A DNA stretch of 64,000 nt from Bacteroidia bacterium. GTDB taxonomy: Bacteria; Bacteroidota; Bacteroidia; B-17B0; Aurantibacillaceae. This document shows, one piece after another, positions 47,478 to 56,313 of the stretch. Where the stretch lies: positions 1 through 64,000 of the forward strand of contig JALHRL010000012.1 in the NCBI GenBank assembly GCA_022841465.1. The letters run 5' to 3'. The notes below the pieces were generated by a model. It was given only the letters and a program-made list of their open reading frames with translations. It did not search any database and was not told where the DNA came from. The stretch's first letter is position 1; each line of letters starts with the position of its first letter. A program made the position numbers and the translations under genes.

Positions 47478-48059
47478 ATGGCAACTATTAATTATTATTC
47501 TCATCCATCGGCAATTATAGATGAGGGATGCGAAATTGGTGAGGGAACAAAAATTTGGCATTTTTCACACATAATGCCTAATTGTAAACTTGGTAAAAAC
47601 TGTAACATCGGTCAAAATGTTGTAATTTCCCCGGAAGTGGTTTTGGGCAACAATGTTAAGGTGCAAAATAATGTTTCTATTTATACCGGCGTAACTTGCG
47701 ATGACGATGTTTTTTTGGGCCCAAGTATGGTTTTCACCAATGTTACAAATCCCAGAAGTGCTGTTAATAGAAGAGGCCAATATGCTAAAACTCATGTTGG
47801 AAAAGGGGCTTCAATTGGCGCCAATGCAACCATTGTATGTGGACACGATATTGGTGAATTTGCATTTATTGGTGCAGGAGCTGTTGTTACCAAAAATGTA
47901 CCTGCATTTGCCTTGTTAGTTGGCAACCCCGCTAAACAAATTGGCTGGATGAGTGAATTTGGACATAAATTAAGTTTTGATGCAAACGGAATTGCAGAAT
48001 GTGAAGAAAGTAAACAAAAATATAAATTAGAAAACAACCTTGTAAAACGTATAGCATAA
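47478..48059 (+). CDS. sugar N-acetyltransferase, WbpD-like
   Basis: A 193-residue left-handed beta-helix acetyltransferase. It starts MATINYYSHPSAIIDEGCEI and runs through hexapeptide repeats (IGEGTKIWHFSHIM, LGKNCNIGQNVVIS, IGANATIVCG, IGAGAVVTKNV). The start closely follows Pseudomonas WbpD, which acetylates UDP-2-acetamido-3-amino-2,3-dideoxy-glucuronate using acetyl-CoA. It is first in the operon; the stop overlaps the next start by 1 bp (TAATG). The exact substrate is inferred from family and neighbours. Confidence 0.85.
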   Translation: MATINYYSHPSAIIDEGCEIGEGTKIWHFSHIMPNCKLGKNCNIGQNVVISPEVVLGNNVKVQNNVSIYTGVTCDDDVFLGPSMVFTNVTNPRSAVNRRGQYAKTHVGKGASIGANATIVCGHDIGEFAFIGAGAVVTKNVPAFALLVGNPAKQIGWMSEFGHKLSFDANGIAECEESKQKYKLENNLVKRIA

Positions 48060-49087
48060 TGACAAAAATAAAATTTGCTGTAATTGGACAGGGACATATT
48101 GGAAAGCGTCACGCAGAAATGATTAGGCGAAATGACAATTGCGAGTTAATTGCCGTTTGCGATATTCTTTCTAAAAAAGAACTTGGAATTGAAAATTTAA
48201 AAGAAAACTTTTACAACAATGTAGAGGAAATGCTTAAAGCACACCCCGAAGTTGATGTTGTAAATATATGCTCGCCAAATGGTTTACATGCAATTCATTC
48301 TATAAAATCGTTGGAAGCTCAAAAGCATGTAGTGGTTGAAAAACCCATGGCGCTTTCTAAAACAGATTGCGAAAAAATTATTTATACGGCATTGGCGCAA
48401 CATAAAAATGTGTTTTGTGTAATGCAAAACAGATACTCTCCCCCAAGCGTTTGGTTAAAAGAAGTAATGCAAAATAAAATAATTGGGGATGTTTACATGG
48501 TACAATTAAACTGTTACTGGAATCGTGATGAAAGATATTATAAGCCGGGTAATTGGAAAGGAACGCAGGATTTAGACGGAGGTACCTTGTTTACTCAATT
48601 TAGCCATTGGATAGATATTATGTATTGGTTGTTTGGAGACATCACCAATATTCAGGCAAAATTTGCAGATTTTAATCATCAAAAAACAACTGATTTTGAA
48701 GACAGTGGCCTGGTAAGTTTTGATTTTATTAATGGTGGAATGGGTTGTATTAACTACTCTACCGCTGTTTGGGATAAAAATCTAGAATCATCTTTAACCA
48801 TTGTTGGCAGCAAAGGAAGCGTAAAGGTTGGCGGACAATACATGGATCAAATAGAAGTTTGTAATATTAAAGATTATAAAATACCTGAATTGGATGCAAC
48901 TAACCCTGCAAATGATTATGGGGCATACAAAGGTTCTGCCAACAATCACAGCAATGTTATTGAAAATGTGGTAGACACTTTAACCGGAAAAAATAAAATT
49001 TCTACCAACGCCTTAGAAGGTTTAAAAGTAGTAGATATTATAGAACGAATTTATGCATTGCGTCCTAAAAAAGTTATAAAAAAATAA
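48059..49087 (+). CDS. Gfo/Idh/MocA oxidoreductase, WbpB-like
   Basis: A 342-residue NAD-dependent sugar oxidoreductase. The Rossmann motif is VIGQGHIGKRHAEMI at the start, then VEKPMALSKTDC with the catalytic Lys. The segment YWNRDERYYKPGNWKGTQDLDGGTLFTQFSHWID is highly typical of WbpB, which oxidises UDP-GlcNAcA at C3. It is coupled to the acetyltransferase and 12 bp ahead of the dehydrogenase. The aminotransferase WbpE (PorR) that should act between the two is not in the window. Confidence 0.86.
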   Translation: MTKIKFAVIGQGHIGKRHAEMIRRNDNCELIAVCDILSKKELGIENLKENFYNNVEEMLKAHPEVDVVNICSPNGLHAIHSIKSLEAQKHVVVEKPMALSKTDCEKIIYTALAQHKNVFCVMQNRYSPPSVWLKEVMQNKIIGDVYMVQLNCYWNRDERYYKPGNWKGTQDLDGGTLFTQFSHWIDIMYWLFGDITNIQAKFADFNHQKTTDFEDSGLVSFDFINGGMGCINYSTAVWDKNLESSLTIVGSKGSVKVGGQYMDQIEVCNIKDYKIPELDATNPANDYGAYKGSANNHSNVIENVVDTLTGKNKISTNALEGLKVVDIIERIYALRPKKVIKK

Positions 49088-49099
49088 AATTGTACTGTT

Positions 49100-50389
49100 A
49101 TGATGTACCAAAAAATAATAAATAAAGAAGCAAAGGTTGCATTAATTGGCCTTGGGTATGTTGGATTACCAATTGCTTTGGCATTTGCAAAAAAAGTAAA
49201 AGTAATTGGCTTTGATATAAACGAAGACAGGGTTAAATTAATGAAAAAAGGAATTGACCCAAGTAACGAATTACCAGCAAGTGAATTTAAAAAATCGGAT
49301 ATTGAATTTACAAGTAAGTTAGAAGATTTAAAAAAAGCTAATTTTTATATTGTTGCAGTTCCTACACCAATTGACGAACATAACTTACCGGATTTAAAAC
49401 CCCTAATTGCAGCGTCTACTACCGTTGGTAAGGTTTTAAAAAAAGGAGATTATGTAGTTTATGAGTCTACCGTTTATCCGGGCTGTACAGAAGAAGATTG
49501 CATTCCTGTTCTGGAAAAAATGAGCGGCTTAAAATTTAAAAAAGATTTTAAAGTTGGTTATTCACCTGAACGCATTAACCCCGGCGACAAAGAACACACC
49601 ATTACAAAAATTTTAAAAGTTGTTAGCGGATGCGATAACGAAAGCTTAGAAAACATAAGTAAAGTTTACGAAATAATTGTGGAACCGGGAACACACAAAG
49701 CCTCAAGTATAAAGGTGGCCGAAGCAGCTAAAATTATTGAAAATACGCAACGAGATGTTAATATTGCGCTAATGAATGAATTGTCTATCATCTTCAATAA
49801 AATGGGCATTAATACATTTGATGTGTTAGAAGCCGCCGGAACAAAATGGAATTTCTTAAAGTTTTTCCCTGGCTTGGTTGGCGGACATTGTATTGGTGTT
49901 GATCCTTATTATTTAACCCACAAGGCCGAAAGTTTAGGATATCATGCACGTGTTATAAACAGCGGCCGTTATGTGAACGACAGCATGGGTTTTTACGTTG
50001 CAAAAAATTGCGTTAAAAAAATTATTGCAGCCGGTAAAAACATCTCCAAATCTAAAGTATTGATAATGGGTGCAACTTTTAAGGAAGATGTGAGTGATAT
50101 TAGAAACAGTAAAGTTTCTGATATTGTTAAAGAATTAAAATCTTTTGGAGTAAAAGTAGAGGTAGTTGACCCCCATGCTGATAGTAGCGAGCTTAAACAT
50201 GAATATGGTTTTGGCTTAAACAAACAAGGAAAAAACTACGATGGTGTTATTGTTGCCGTTAATCACAAAGAATATAAAAACCTGGATGAAAAATTCTTTA
50301 AATCTGTATTATCAAAAAATGGAGTTTTTGTTGATGTAAAAGGAATTTACAAGGGGAGAATAAAAAATTTGACTTACTGGAGTCTTTAA
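49100..50389 (+). CDS. UDP-N-acetylhexosamine 6-dehydrogenase (WbpA/TviB/WbpO class)
   Basis: A 429-residue nucleotide-sugar dehydrogenase that oxidises C6 of a UDP-HexNAc to the uronic acid. NAD site: VALIGLGYVGLPIALAFA. Active Cys264 lies in VGGHCIGVDPYYLTHKAE. The region EAAGTKWNFLKFFPG favours the TviB/WbpO type over plain UDP-glucose dehydrogenase. With the two genes before it, it should start the route from UDP-GlcNAc toward a 2,3-diacetamido-uronic acid. A strong terminator begins 10 bp after the stop. Confidence 0.88.
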   Translation: MMYQKIINKEAKVALIGLGYVGLPIALAFAKKVKVIGFDINEDRVKLMKKGIDPSNELPASEFKKSDIEFTSKLEDLKKANFYIVAVPTPIDEHNLPDLKPLIAASTTVGKVLKKGDYVVYESTVYPGCTEEDCIPVLEKMSGLKFKKDFKVGYSPERINPGDKEHTITKILKVVSGCDNESLENISKVYEIIVEPGTHKASSIKVAEAAKIIENTQRDVNIALMNELSIIFNKMGINTFDVLEAAGTKWNFLKFFPGLVGGHCIGVDPYYLTHKAESLGYHARVINSGRYVNDSMGFYVAKNCVKKIIAAGKNISKSKVLIMGATFKEDVSDIRNSKVSDIVKELKSFGVKVEVVDPHADSSELKHEYGFGLNKQGKNYDGVIVAVNHKEYKNLDEKFFKSVLSKNGVFVDVKGIYKGRIKNLTYWSL

Positions 50390-50398
50390 TACTAAAAG

Positions 50399-50429
50399 AA
50401 AAGGTGATTAATTTTTAATCACCTTTTTT
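50399..50429. terminator. bidirectional terminator shared by the sugar operon and a T9SS cargo gene
   Basis: AAAAGGTGATTA (50399-50410) pairs with TAATCACCTTTT (50416-50427) around ATTTT. The stop codon of the minus-strand gene (50410-50408) lies in the left arm. Confidence 0.85.
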
Positions 50430-52123
50430 ATTGCAAAACCTTTTTCAGTTTCAATTTTTAAGAAGTAAATACCACTTTCAATTTCTCCTAATTCTATTTC
50501 TATATTTTTTGAACCAACCAATTTAGAGGATAATGTTCTACCTAATTGATCAGTAATAACAATACTTCTTACTAATTCATTGCAACCAATTGTTAGTTTT
50601 GAATTAAAAGGGTTTGGGTAAATACTAACGCTGATATGTTCAAATTCATTTTCTTTAATTGATACTGCAACTGGTATTATAAAATTAGTGCACAATTCAT
50701 TATCTAAAAAAACATTATCGTTTTCACCATTGGGTACAGTAGTAAACAAACAATAATTTGCCAAAACGGTAGAAGATGGGTATATGCTATTAAGAAACAT
50801 TTTATGAATAAATCCGGTCATTACATAAACAGTATCGTTCATTGCCAGTGAAGAAATGTTGTAATCCTGTTGATAGAAATACGCGCCACATGCCACGTCA
50901 GGACCGATATATGCGTTTAATTTAAAAGTAGTTAATGGTAAATTCGACTTATTTTTTACACCAACCTTTGCACGCATGTAAGAAGTATATGTTGCCATTG
51001 GAGGATACCCTGGGGCTATCAAATAGGCATAAGCTGAATCTAATTCAACGGAAATAATTTCAATATCATTACTAAACATATTTCCGGAATTCTTTGGAAA
51101 TACATTTAATGTCACAGACATATGTTCGCCTGGCCAACTCAAGCTTGTTTTAGAAACACAGGATGATAAAACCCCAATTAAAGATTGATTCTTTACCAAA
51201 TTAATTTGAGTAACCTTTTGAGTGCTGGTGGTAGAAGAATGTATGCTTTGAAATGAGGTATCAGTAATAAAATAAGTTTGTATAGTTGAAGAAGAGGATA
51301 TAGAATAAAGAGAGTCATTTTGCAAAACAAAATCAGCAACATTTATTCCTGCCTGATATAAACTGTTGCCTATTAAAGTAAAATTTGGAGAGAATTTGTA
51401 ATGCTTTCCATCTGAACCAATTGCCATTATTTGATTACCATTGTAGTAACTCATTTTTATATAAGTAGTTGCTGTTGGAATTGAATTTATAATATTTGCT
51501 GAGGCATTTAATTCATAAAAACCATTCGTATTGCTTTGCTTAGCGCTTAATATTAAGTTGTTATTTGGAAGTTGGAGAACAGATGAAATTTGACTTAATC
51601 CTGTATTTTTTCGAAGTAGTAGTTGGCCTGATTTACTATAACGACACATTACACTATCAGTAAAAACATAATAAGTTGAATCAGTATGTTGTAAAACGTT
51701 TTTGTAGTTATCCCATTGTGTATCTGTTGTGAAATTTGAAAATAAAATTACCCCATTAGTATCTATTTTACAGATATAGTTTTTCATATCGCTAAAAAAC
51801 ACATCGCAAAAAGATTCGCGTCCAACCAACATTAATTTATTATCTAATGTTTTAATAGAATTTGAAGTTATAATTCCTACATTTAAAAAAGACCTGGACT
51901 TAAGCAATCCGCTTTCTGAATATCGATATAAATATGGGGTTCCGTACCCACCTCCATTAACTAAATAGGTAGAAAAATAATAATTATTCGCTATGTACTG
52001 TAAACTAGGTGTTGCCTGCTCCGATTTATCATGAAACGCAACATTAAAAACCGATTGGCTACTTAAAGTATCTGCAAAACAATAGAATATAAATAAACCT
52101 AAATATTTTTTGAGAACCCTCAT
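50408..52123 (-). CDS. secreted protein with T9SS sorting domain, unknown function
   Basis: A 571-residue secreted protein. The signal peptide is MRVLKKYLGLFIFYCFADTL. The body is beta-rich with Ser, Asn and Tyr repeats and no domain I recognise; it may form a propeller (repeated YxFSDS- or LPNNNLILSAK-like strands). The C-terminal domain (about 490-571) has YPNPFNSKLTIG, DQLGRTLSS, ESGIYFLKI and KKVIKN, the type A sorting signature. It faces rfbB across only 31 bp. Confidence 0.8.
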   Translation of the reverse strand: MRVLKKYLGLFIFYCFADTLSSQSVFNVAFHDKSEQATPSLQYIANNYYFSTYLVNGGGYGTPYLYRYSESGLLKSRSFLNVGIITSNSIKTLDNKLMLVGRESFCDVFFSDMKNYICKIDTNGVILFSNFTTDTQWDNYKNVLQHTDSTYYVFTDSVMCRYSKSGQLLLRKNTGLSQISSVLQLPNNNLILSAKQSNTNGFYELNASANIINSIPTATTYIKMSYYNGNQIMAIGSDGKHYKFSPNFTLIGNSLYQAGINVADFVLQNDSLYSISSSSTIQTYFITDTSFQSIHSSTTSTQKVTQINLVKNQSLIGVLSSCVSKTSLSWPGEHMSVTLNVFPKNSGNMFSNDIEIISVELDSAYAYLIAPGYPPMATYTSYMRAKVGVKNKSNLPLTTFKLNAYIGPDVACGAYFYQQDYNISSLAMNDTVYVMTGFIHKMFLNSIYPSSTVLANYCLFTTVPNGENDNVFLDNELCTNFIIPVAVSIKENEFEHISVSIYPNPFNSKLTIGCNELVRSIVITDQLGRTLSSKLVGSKNIEIELGEIESGIYFLKIETEKGFAIKKVIKN

Positions 52124-52154
52124 TTTATTTTAAATTTACAAAAAATTACTTCAA

Positions 52155-53207
52155 ATGAAAATACTTATTACCGGAGGAGCTGGATTTATTGGCTCGCATG
52201 TTGTTAGATTGTTTGTAAACACTTACCCAAGCTATCAAATTTATAATTTAGATGCCCTAACCTACGCCGGTAATTTAGCCAACTTAACGGATATTGAGAA
52301 TAAACCCAACTATCAATTCATTAAAGGAGATATTGTTGATGCCAAATTTATTAATGAACTTTTTGAAAAAGAAAACTTTAATGCAATTATTCACTTAGCT
52401 GCTGAAAGTCATGTTGACCGCAGTATTACCAATCCATTAGAATTTGTAATGACAAATGTAATTGGTACCGTTAATTTATTAAATGCGGCAAAAAATTTAT
52501 ATAAAAAAGATAATAATTCCTTTAACCGCTTTTATCACGTTAGTACCGATGAGGTTTATGGTGCCTTAGGTGAAACAGGTATGTTTACCGAAACAACTGC
52601 CTACGACCCACACAGCCCCTACTCTGCTTCTAAAGCAAGTAGCGATCATTTTGTTCGTGCTTACCACGACACTTATGGTATGCCGATAGTTATTTCTAAT
52701 TGCAGTAATAATTATGGCCCAAATCATTTTCCTGAAAAGCTTATACCTCTTTGTATCAATAATATTTTAAATAATAAATCTCTACCTATTTACGGTAAAG
52801 GTGAAAATGTGAGGGATTGGCTTTATGTAGTTGATCACGCACGCGCTATTGATGTTGTTTTTCATAAGGCAAAAGATGGCAGCACTTACAATATTGGCGG
52901 ACATAACGAATGGACAAACATAGATGTAATTCGTTTATTATGCCGCATTATGGATAAAAAATTAAACCGCCCTGTAGGTACAAATGAAAAACTTATAACT
53001 TTTGTAACCGACCGTGCCGGACATGATTTACGTTACGCAATAGATGCCACCAAATTAAAAAATGATTTAGGATGGATACCTAGTGTTACTTTTGAAGAAG
53101 GCTTAGATAAAACAGTGGATTGGTATTTAACCAACAGTGATTGGTTAAATGAAGTAACATCAGGCCACTACATGAAATATTACGAAGAGCAATACGCTAA
53201 AAGGTAA
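52155..53207 (+). CDS. rfbB: dTDP-glucose 4,6-dehydratase
   Basis: A 350-residue short-chain dehydratase making dTDP-4-keto-6-deoxyglucose, the precursor of rhamnose and other deoxysugars. NAD motif: ITGGAGFIGSHVVRLF. Active-site: STDEVYG with the acid/base Asp-Glu pair, and Tyr/Lys in YSASKASSDHF. Also typical are HVDRSI and NNYGPNHFPEKLIPL. No rfbA, rfbC or rfbD lies beside it. It is divergent from the T9SS protein gene and continues the surface-sugar theme. Confidence 0.95.
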   Translation: MKILITGGAGFIGSHVVRLFVNTYPSYQIYNLDALTYAGNLANLTDIENKPNYQFIKGDIVDAKFINELFEKENFNAIIHLAAESHVDRSITNPLEFVMTNVIGTVNLLNAAKNLYKKDNNSFNRFYHVSTDEVYGALGETGMFTETTAYDPHSPYSASKASSDHFVRAYHDTYGMPIVISNCSNNYGPNHFPEKLIPLCINNILNNKSLPIYGKGENVRDWLYVVDHARAIDVVFHKAKDGSTYNIGGHNEWTNIDVIRLLCRIMDKKLNRPVGTNEKLITFVTDRAGHDLRYAIDATKLKNDLGWIPSVTFEEGLDKTVDWYLTNSDWLNEVTSGHYMKYYEEQYAKR

Positions 53208-53211
53208 TTTT

Positions 53212-53889
53212 TTACTTCTTTTTAATTAAATCAAATAAGAGTAATTCTATAAAATTCCGGTAACTTTTTTCGTCAATTGGGCTGCTAAAATCATTAAGGG
53301 AGGGTAAATTTTGCATAAAAAATTTTTGCGTATGAGCAAGCTCAACTATTGAACTGGCTAATGCTTTCGGATACTTAAAATTTGGATTATACTCGTGTAT
53401 TACCTTAGCAAACAAAGCGCACATATCTTTATAAGGCTTAAAAAGCTTTTCCTTATTATCAACTCCTACATGTCGCGTTAAATATGCTTTAGATCCTTCC
53501 CAGATGATTAATTCGTATAGTTTTTTCTCATCAATAATTGAATTACTACCTATTGAATTATAGGGTTGTGTAATTACATCAAGTATTTTCTTTAACTTCA
53601 GCTCCGGCTTGCTTAAATTATTTATTTCAAATAAGATGCGATACTCTAATTGACTCCAATACCAACCAAATAGATAAATCAACATTTTGTGTTTGTTCTC
53701 AAAATACCTGTATATGCTGGCTTCGGTGGTTCCAATTTCCGCTGCTAGCTTTCTAAATGTAAACAATTCAAAGCCCAACTTGTTAATTTCCTGTAAGCCT
53801 ATTTTAATGATTTTACGCCCCAACTCAGAATCCTGCGGATCTTTCAAAAAAAGTTTTTCATTCAGCTTTATTTTTAAATCTACCTCCAT
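53212..53889 (-). CDS. TetR/AcrR family regulator
   Basis: A 225-residue repressor type. The helix-turn-helix at about 38-72 reads TFRKLAAEIGTTEASIYRYFENKHKML, a clear TetR motif. The C-terminal ligand domain is not conserved enough to name an inducer. It is divergent from the export locus 54001-57999 with 111 bp between, which makes it the likely local regulator. It converges on rfbB with a 4-bp gap. Confidence 0.88.
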   Translation of the reverse strand: MEVDLKIKLNEKLFLKDPQDSELGRKIIKIGLQEINKLGFELFTFRKLAAEIGTTEASIYRYFENKHKMLIYLFGWYWSQLEYRILFEINNLSKPELKLKKILDVITQPYNSIGSNSIIDEKKLYELIIWEGSKAYLTRHVGVDNKEKLFKPYKDMCALFAKVIHEYNPNFKYPKALASSIVELAHTQKFFMQNLPSLNDFSSPIDEKSYRNFIELLLFDLIKKK

Positions 53890-53904
53890 AATTATTAATC
53901 AACA

Positions 53905-53912
53905 CAAAAGTA
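53905..53912 (-). promoter_or_regulatory. -7 box of the tetR gene
   Basis: TACTTTTG on the minus strand fits TAnnTTTG, 15 bp before the ATG. No -33 was found at the normal distance. Confidence 0.5.
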
Positions 53913-53926
53913 AACCTTTACAAATA

Positions 53927-53941
53927 AATTATAATATAATT
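53927..53941. promoter_or_regulatory. candidate TetR operator
   Basis: AATTAT-AAT-ATAATT is a 15-bp palindrome lying between the two divergent -7 boxes. TetR-type repressors bind such dyads. In AT-rich sequence it may be chance. Confidence 0.35.
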
Positions 53942-53976
53942 ATTGTTAAAAGTATTACTATCATTTTTAATATTTA

Positions 53977-53984
53977 TACTTTTG
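53977..53984 (+). promoter_or_regulatory. -7 box of the ABC-HlyD/TolC locus
   Basis: TACTTTTG fits TAnnTTTG and lies 16 bp before the ATG at 54001. It is the same 8-mer as the tetR -7 box, so the region has mirrored promoters. Confidence 0.55.
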
Positions 53985-54000
53985 CCAAATACTCAATTAA

Positions 54001-56313
54001 ATGACAATATTTAAAAAATTAATTACCCTGCTAGTCCCTGAAAAATCAAACATTTTTCAGATTTACTTTATGGCTATGCTGCAAGGTTTATTTTATATTT
54101 CTATTCCTTTATTTATCCAATCGGTTATTACATATACCATGGCCGGTTCTATCTCTGTATCGCTGGTTTTACTTTGTACATTTACTGTTATATCTGTAAT
54201 TTTTATTGGACTATTTCAACTTTGGCAGCTTCGCATTAATGAAACGATACAACAAAGTATACTACTTAATGTTGGTGTGAAATTTTCAGAAAAACTTTTT
54301 AAGTTAAATCCTTCACTTTACTTAAACGAATATTTATCCGTTAAAATAAATCATTTTTACGATACACTAACTCTTCAAAAAGGTTTGGCTAAAATTCTAT
54401 TAGATGTTTCCTTTAGTGTTGTATCCATTGTGTTTGGTTTATTGGTGCTTTCTGCCTACAATCCATTATTCTTAGTTTTTACATTACTAACGGTACTTAT
54501 TTTTTACTTTATTCTAAAAAATTACGGTTCTAAAGCACTCGATAAAAGTTTAAATGAATCGCGTAGCAAACACTTGTTTGTAAATTGGCTGCACAATTTA
54601 GTAATTGGTTTAAGGGATAAAGAAAAGAGCTACACCGATGAGTATATATACGAAACAACTTCCGTTAAGTTAAAATCTTACATTGATGATAAAAGCGATT
54701 ATTTTAAAATACTCGACTTACAATACCGAAGCATCCTCGTCTTTAAAATAATATTTATTACTGTTCTGCTTTTTTTAGGGGTTATTCTAGTACAAACAGG
54801 TTATTTAAATATTGGACAATTTGTTGCCTCAGAGATATTGGTGCTTTTAGTAATCAATGCAATTGAAAAACTAGTTATTAATCTTAAAACAGTTTTTGAT
54901 GTTTTAACAGCAACTGAAAAACTATTTCAAGTGTTTGAAATGGAAAATGAAATTGAAAAAGAAAACAGAATATCATTTAGCCAATTAAAAACGAATGTTT
55001 CCGAATTCATATACAAACACGCTTACTCAAAAAAATTTAAAAGTACCCTATACAGTGTTTTATTAATTGGATTAATTGTACTCTTTCTTCCATGGACCCA
55101 AACAGTAGAGAGCACTGGGCAAATAACAACGCTTGATCCAACAAAACGTCCGCAAACTGTTACAAGCAGGATTGCCGGAAGGGTTGAAAAATGGTATATT
55201 AATGAAGGTACATTAATTAAAAAGAATGATACTATTGCTTTCATTTCTGAAATTAAAGATGATTATATGGATCCTAATTTAATTGAGCGATCAGAATCGC
55301 AAATTAAGTCAAAGGAATCTTCTATTGAATCCTATGAGTTTAAAATTAATGCTATCAATTCTCAAATTGATGCTTTAAATAAATCTCTTCTTTTAAAAAC
55401 CGAACAATTAAAAAATAAAATACTACAATCAAAAATTAAAATTTATACAGATAGCATTGAGATGGTTGCTGCTGAAAATAATTACAAAGTAACAGAAGAA
55501 CAACTTAAACGATTTGAAGAACTCTTACAAAAGGGTGTTATTTCAAAAACCGATCTTGAAAATAGAAAAGTGAAATTGCAAGAAGGTATGGCAAAAAGAA
55601 TTTCTTCTCAAAACGATTACAGGAATTCACTCAATGAATTATTAAATGCAGAAATTGAATTAAACGCCACACGCCAGGATTTTAATGAAAAATTAATGAA
55701 AGCCGAGTCGGAAAAATTAAGTACTTTTTCTAACTTGTACGATGCAGAAGCGAACTTAACCAAAATGCAAAACCAACTTTCTAATTATTCTATTCGACAA
55801 GGTTATTATTTTGTGTTGGCACCGCAAGATGGATTTATATCTAAAACATTTATAAATGGAGTTGGAGAAATAATAAAAGAAGGTAGTGCAATTTGCAGTA
55901 TTGTTCCCTCGCAAGAAGAACAAGCTGTAGAATTGTTTATTAATCCTATTGATTTACCATTAGTTCATCCAGGACAAAAAGTTCAGCTTTTATTTGATGG
56001 TTGGCCAGCTTTTGTTTTCTCAGGATGGCCCGGGGTAAGTTTCGGAACCTACGAAGCCGAAGTTGTTGCTGTAGACAAAGCAATTTCTGAAAATGGGAAA
56101 TTTAAGGTGCTTGCAGTAAATAAAGAAAAGCCTTGGCCCGAAGCCATTCAAATTGGAGGAGGGGTTAAAGGATTTGCCTTGCTTAATAATGTTTTGGTGA
56201 TCTATGAATTGTGGCGAAAAATTAATGGGTTCCCGCCAGAGTTTTATACAATTGAAAATAAAGCTAAAGAAGAAAACAAAAAGAAAGAGGAAAATAAAAA
56301 TGAAAAAAACTAA
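54001..56313 (+). CDS. ABC exporter membrane domain fused to an HlyD adaptor, no ATPase domain
   Basis: A 770-residue protein with an unusual layout. Residues 1-310 look like the six-helix membrane domain of a type I ABC exporter (helices near 20-45, 50-75, 137-160, 164-182, 244-268, 272-297), ending with the linker VLTATEKLFQVFEMENEIEK. Where an ATPase domain should follow there is none: no Walker A, LSGGQ or Walker B motif occurs anywhere. Instead a seventh helix at about 349-367 leads into a membrane-fusion part: RIAGRVEKWYINEGTLIKK (half-lipoyl, about 390-408), long coiled coil (420-600), VLAPQDGFISKTFINGVGE, and a beta barrel. A Lys/Glu-rich tail overlaps the tolC start by 14 bp. Confidence 0.8.
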   Translation: MTIFKKLITLLVPEKSNIFQIYFMAMLQGLFYISIPLFIQSVITYTMAGSISVSLVLLCTFTVISVIFIGLFQLWQLRINETIQQSILLNVGVKFSEKLFKLNPSLYLNEYLSVKINHFYDTLTLQKGLAKILLDVSFSVVSIVFGLLVLSAYNPLFLVFTLLTVLIFYFILKNYGSKALDKSLNESRSKHLFVNWLHNLVIGLRDKEKSYTDEYIYETTSVKLKSYIDDKSDYFKILDLQYRSILVFKIIFITVLLFLGVILVQTGYLNIGQFVASEILVLLVINAIEKLVINLKTVFDVLTATEKLFQVFEMENEIEKENRISFSQLKTNVSEFIYKHAYSKKFKSTLYSVLLIGLIVLFLPWTQTVESTGQITTLDPTKRPQTVTSRIAGRVEKWYINEGTLIKKNDTIAFISEIKDDYMDPNLIERSESQIKSKESSIESYEFKINAINSQIDALNKSLLLKTEQLKNKILQSKIKIYTDSIEMVAAENNYKVTEEQLKRFEELLQKGVISKTDLENRKVKLQEGMAKRISSQNDYRNSLNELLNAEIELNATRQDFNEKLMKAESEKLSTFSNLYDAEANLTKMQNQLSNYSIRQGYYFVLAPQDGFISKTFINGVGEIIKEGSAICSIVPSQEEQAVELFINPIDLPLVHPGQKVQLLFDGWPAFVFSGWPGVSFGTYEAEVVAVDKAISENGKFKVLAVNKEKPWPEAIQIGGGVKGFALLNNVLVIYELWRKINGFPPEFYTIENKAKEENKKKEENKNEKN

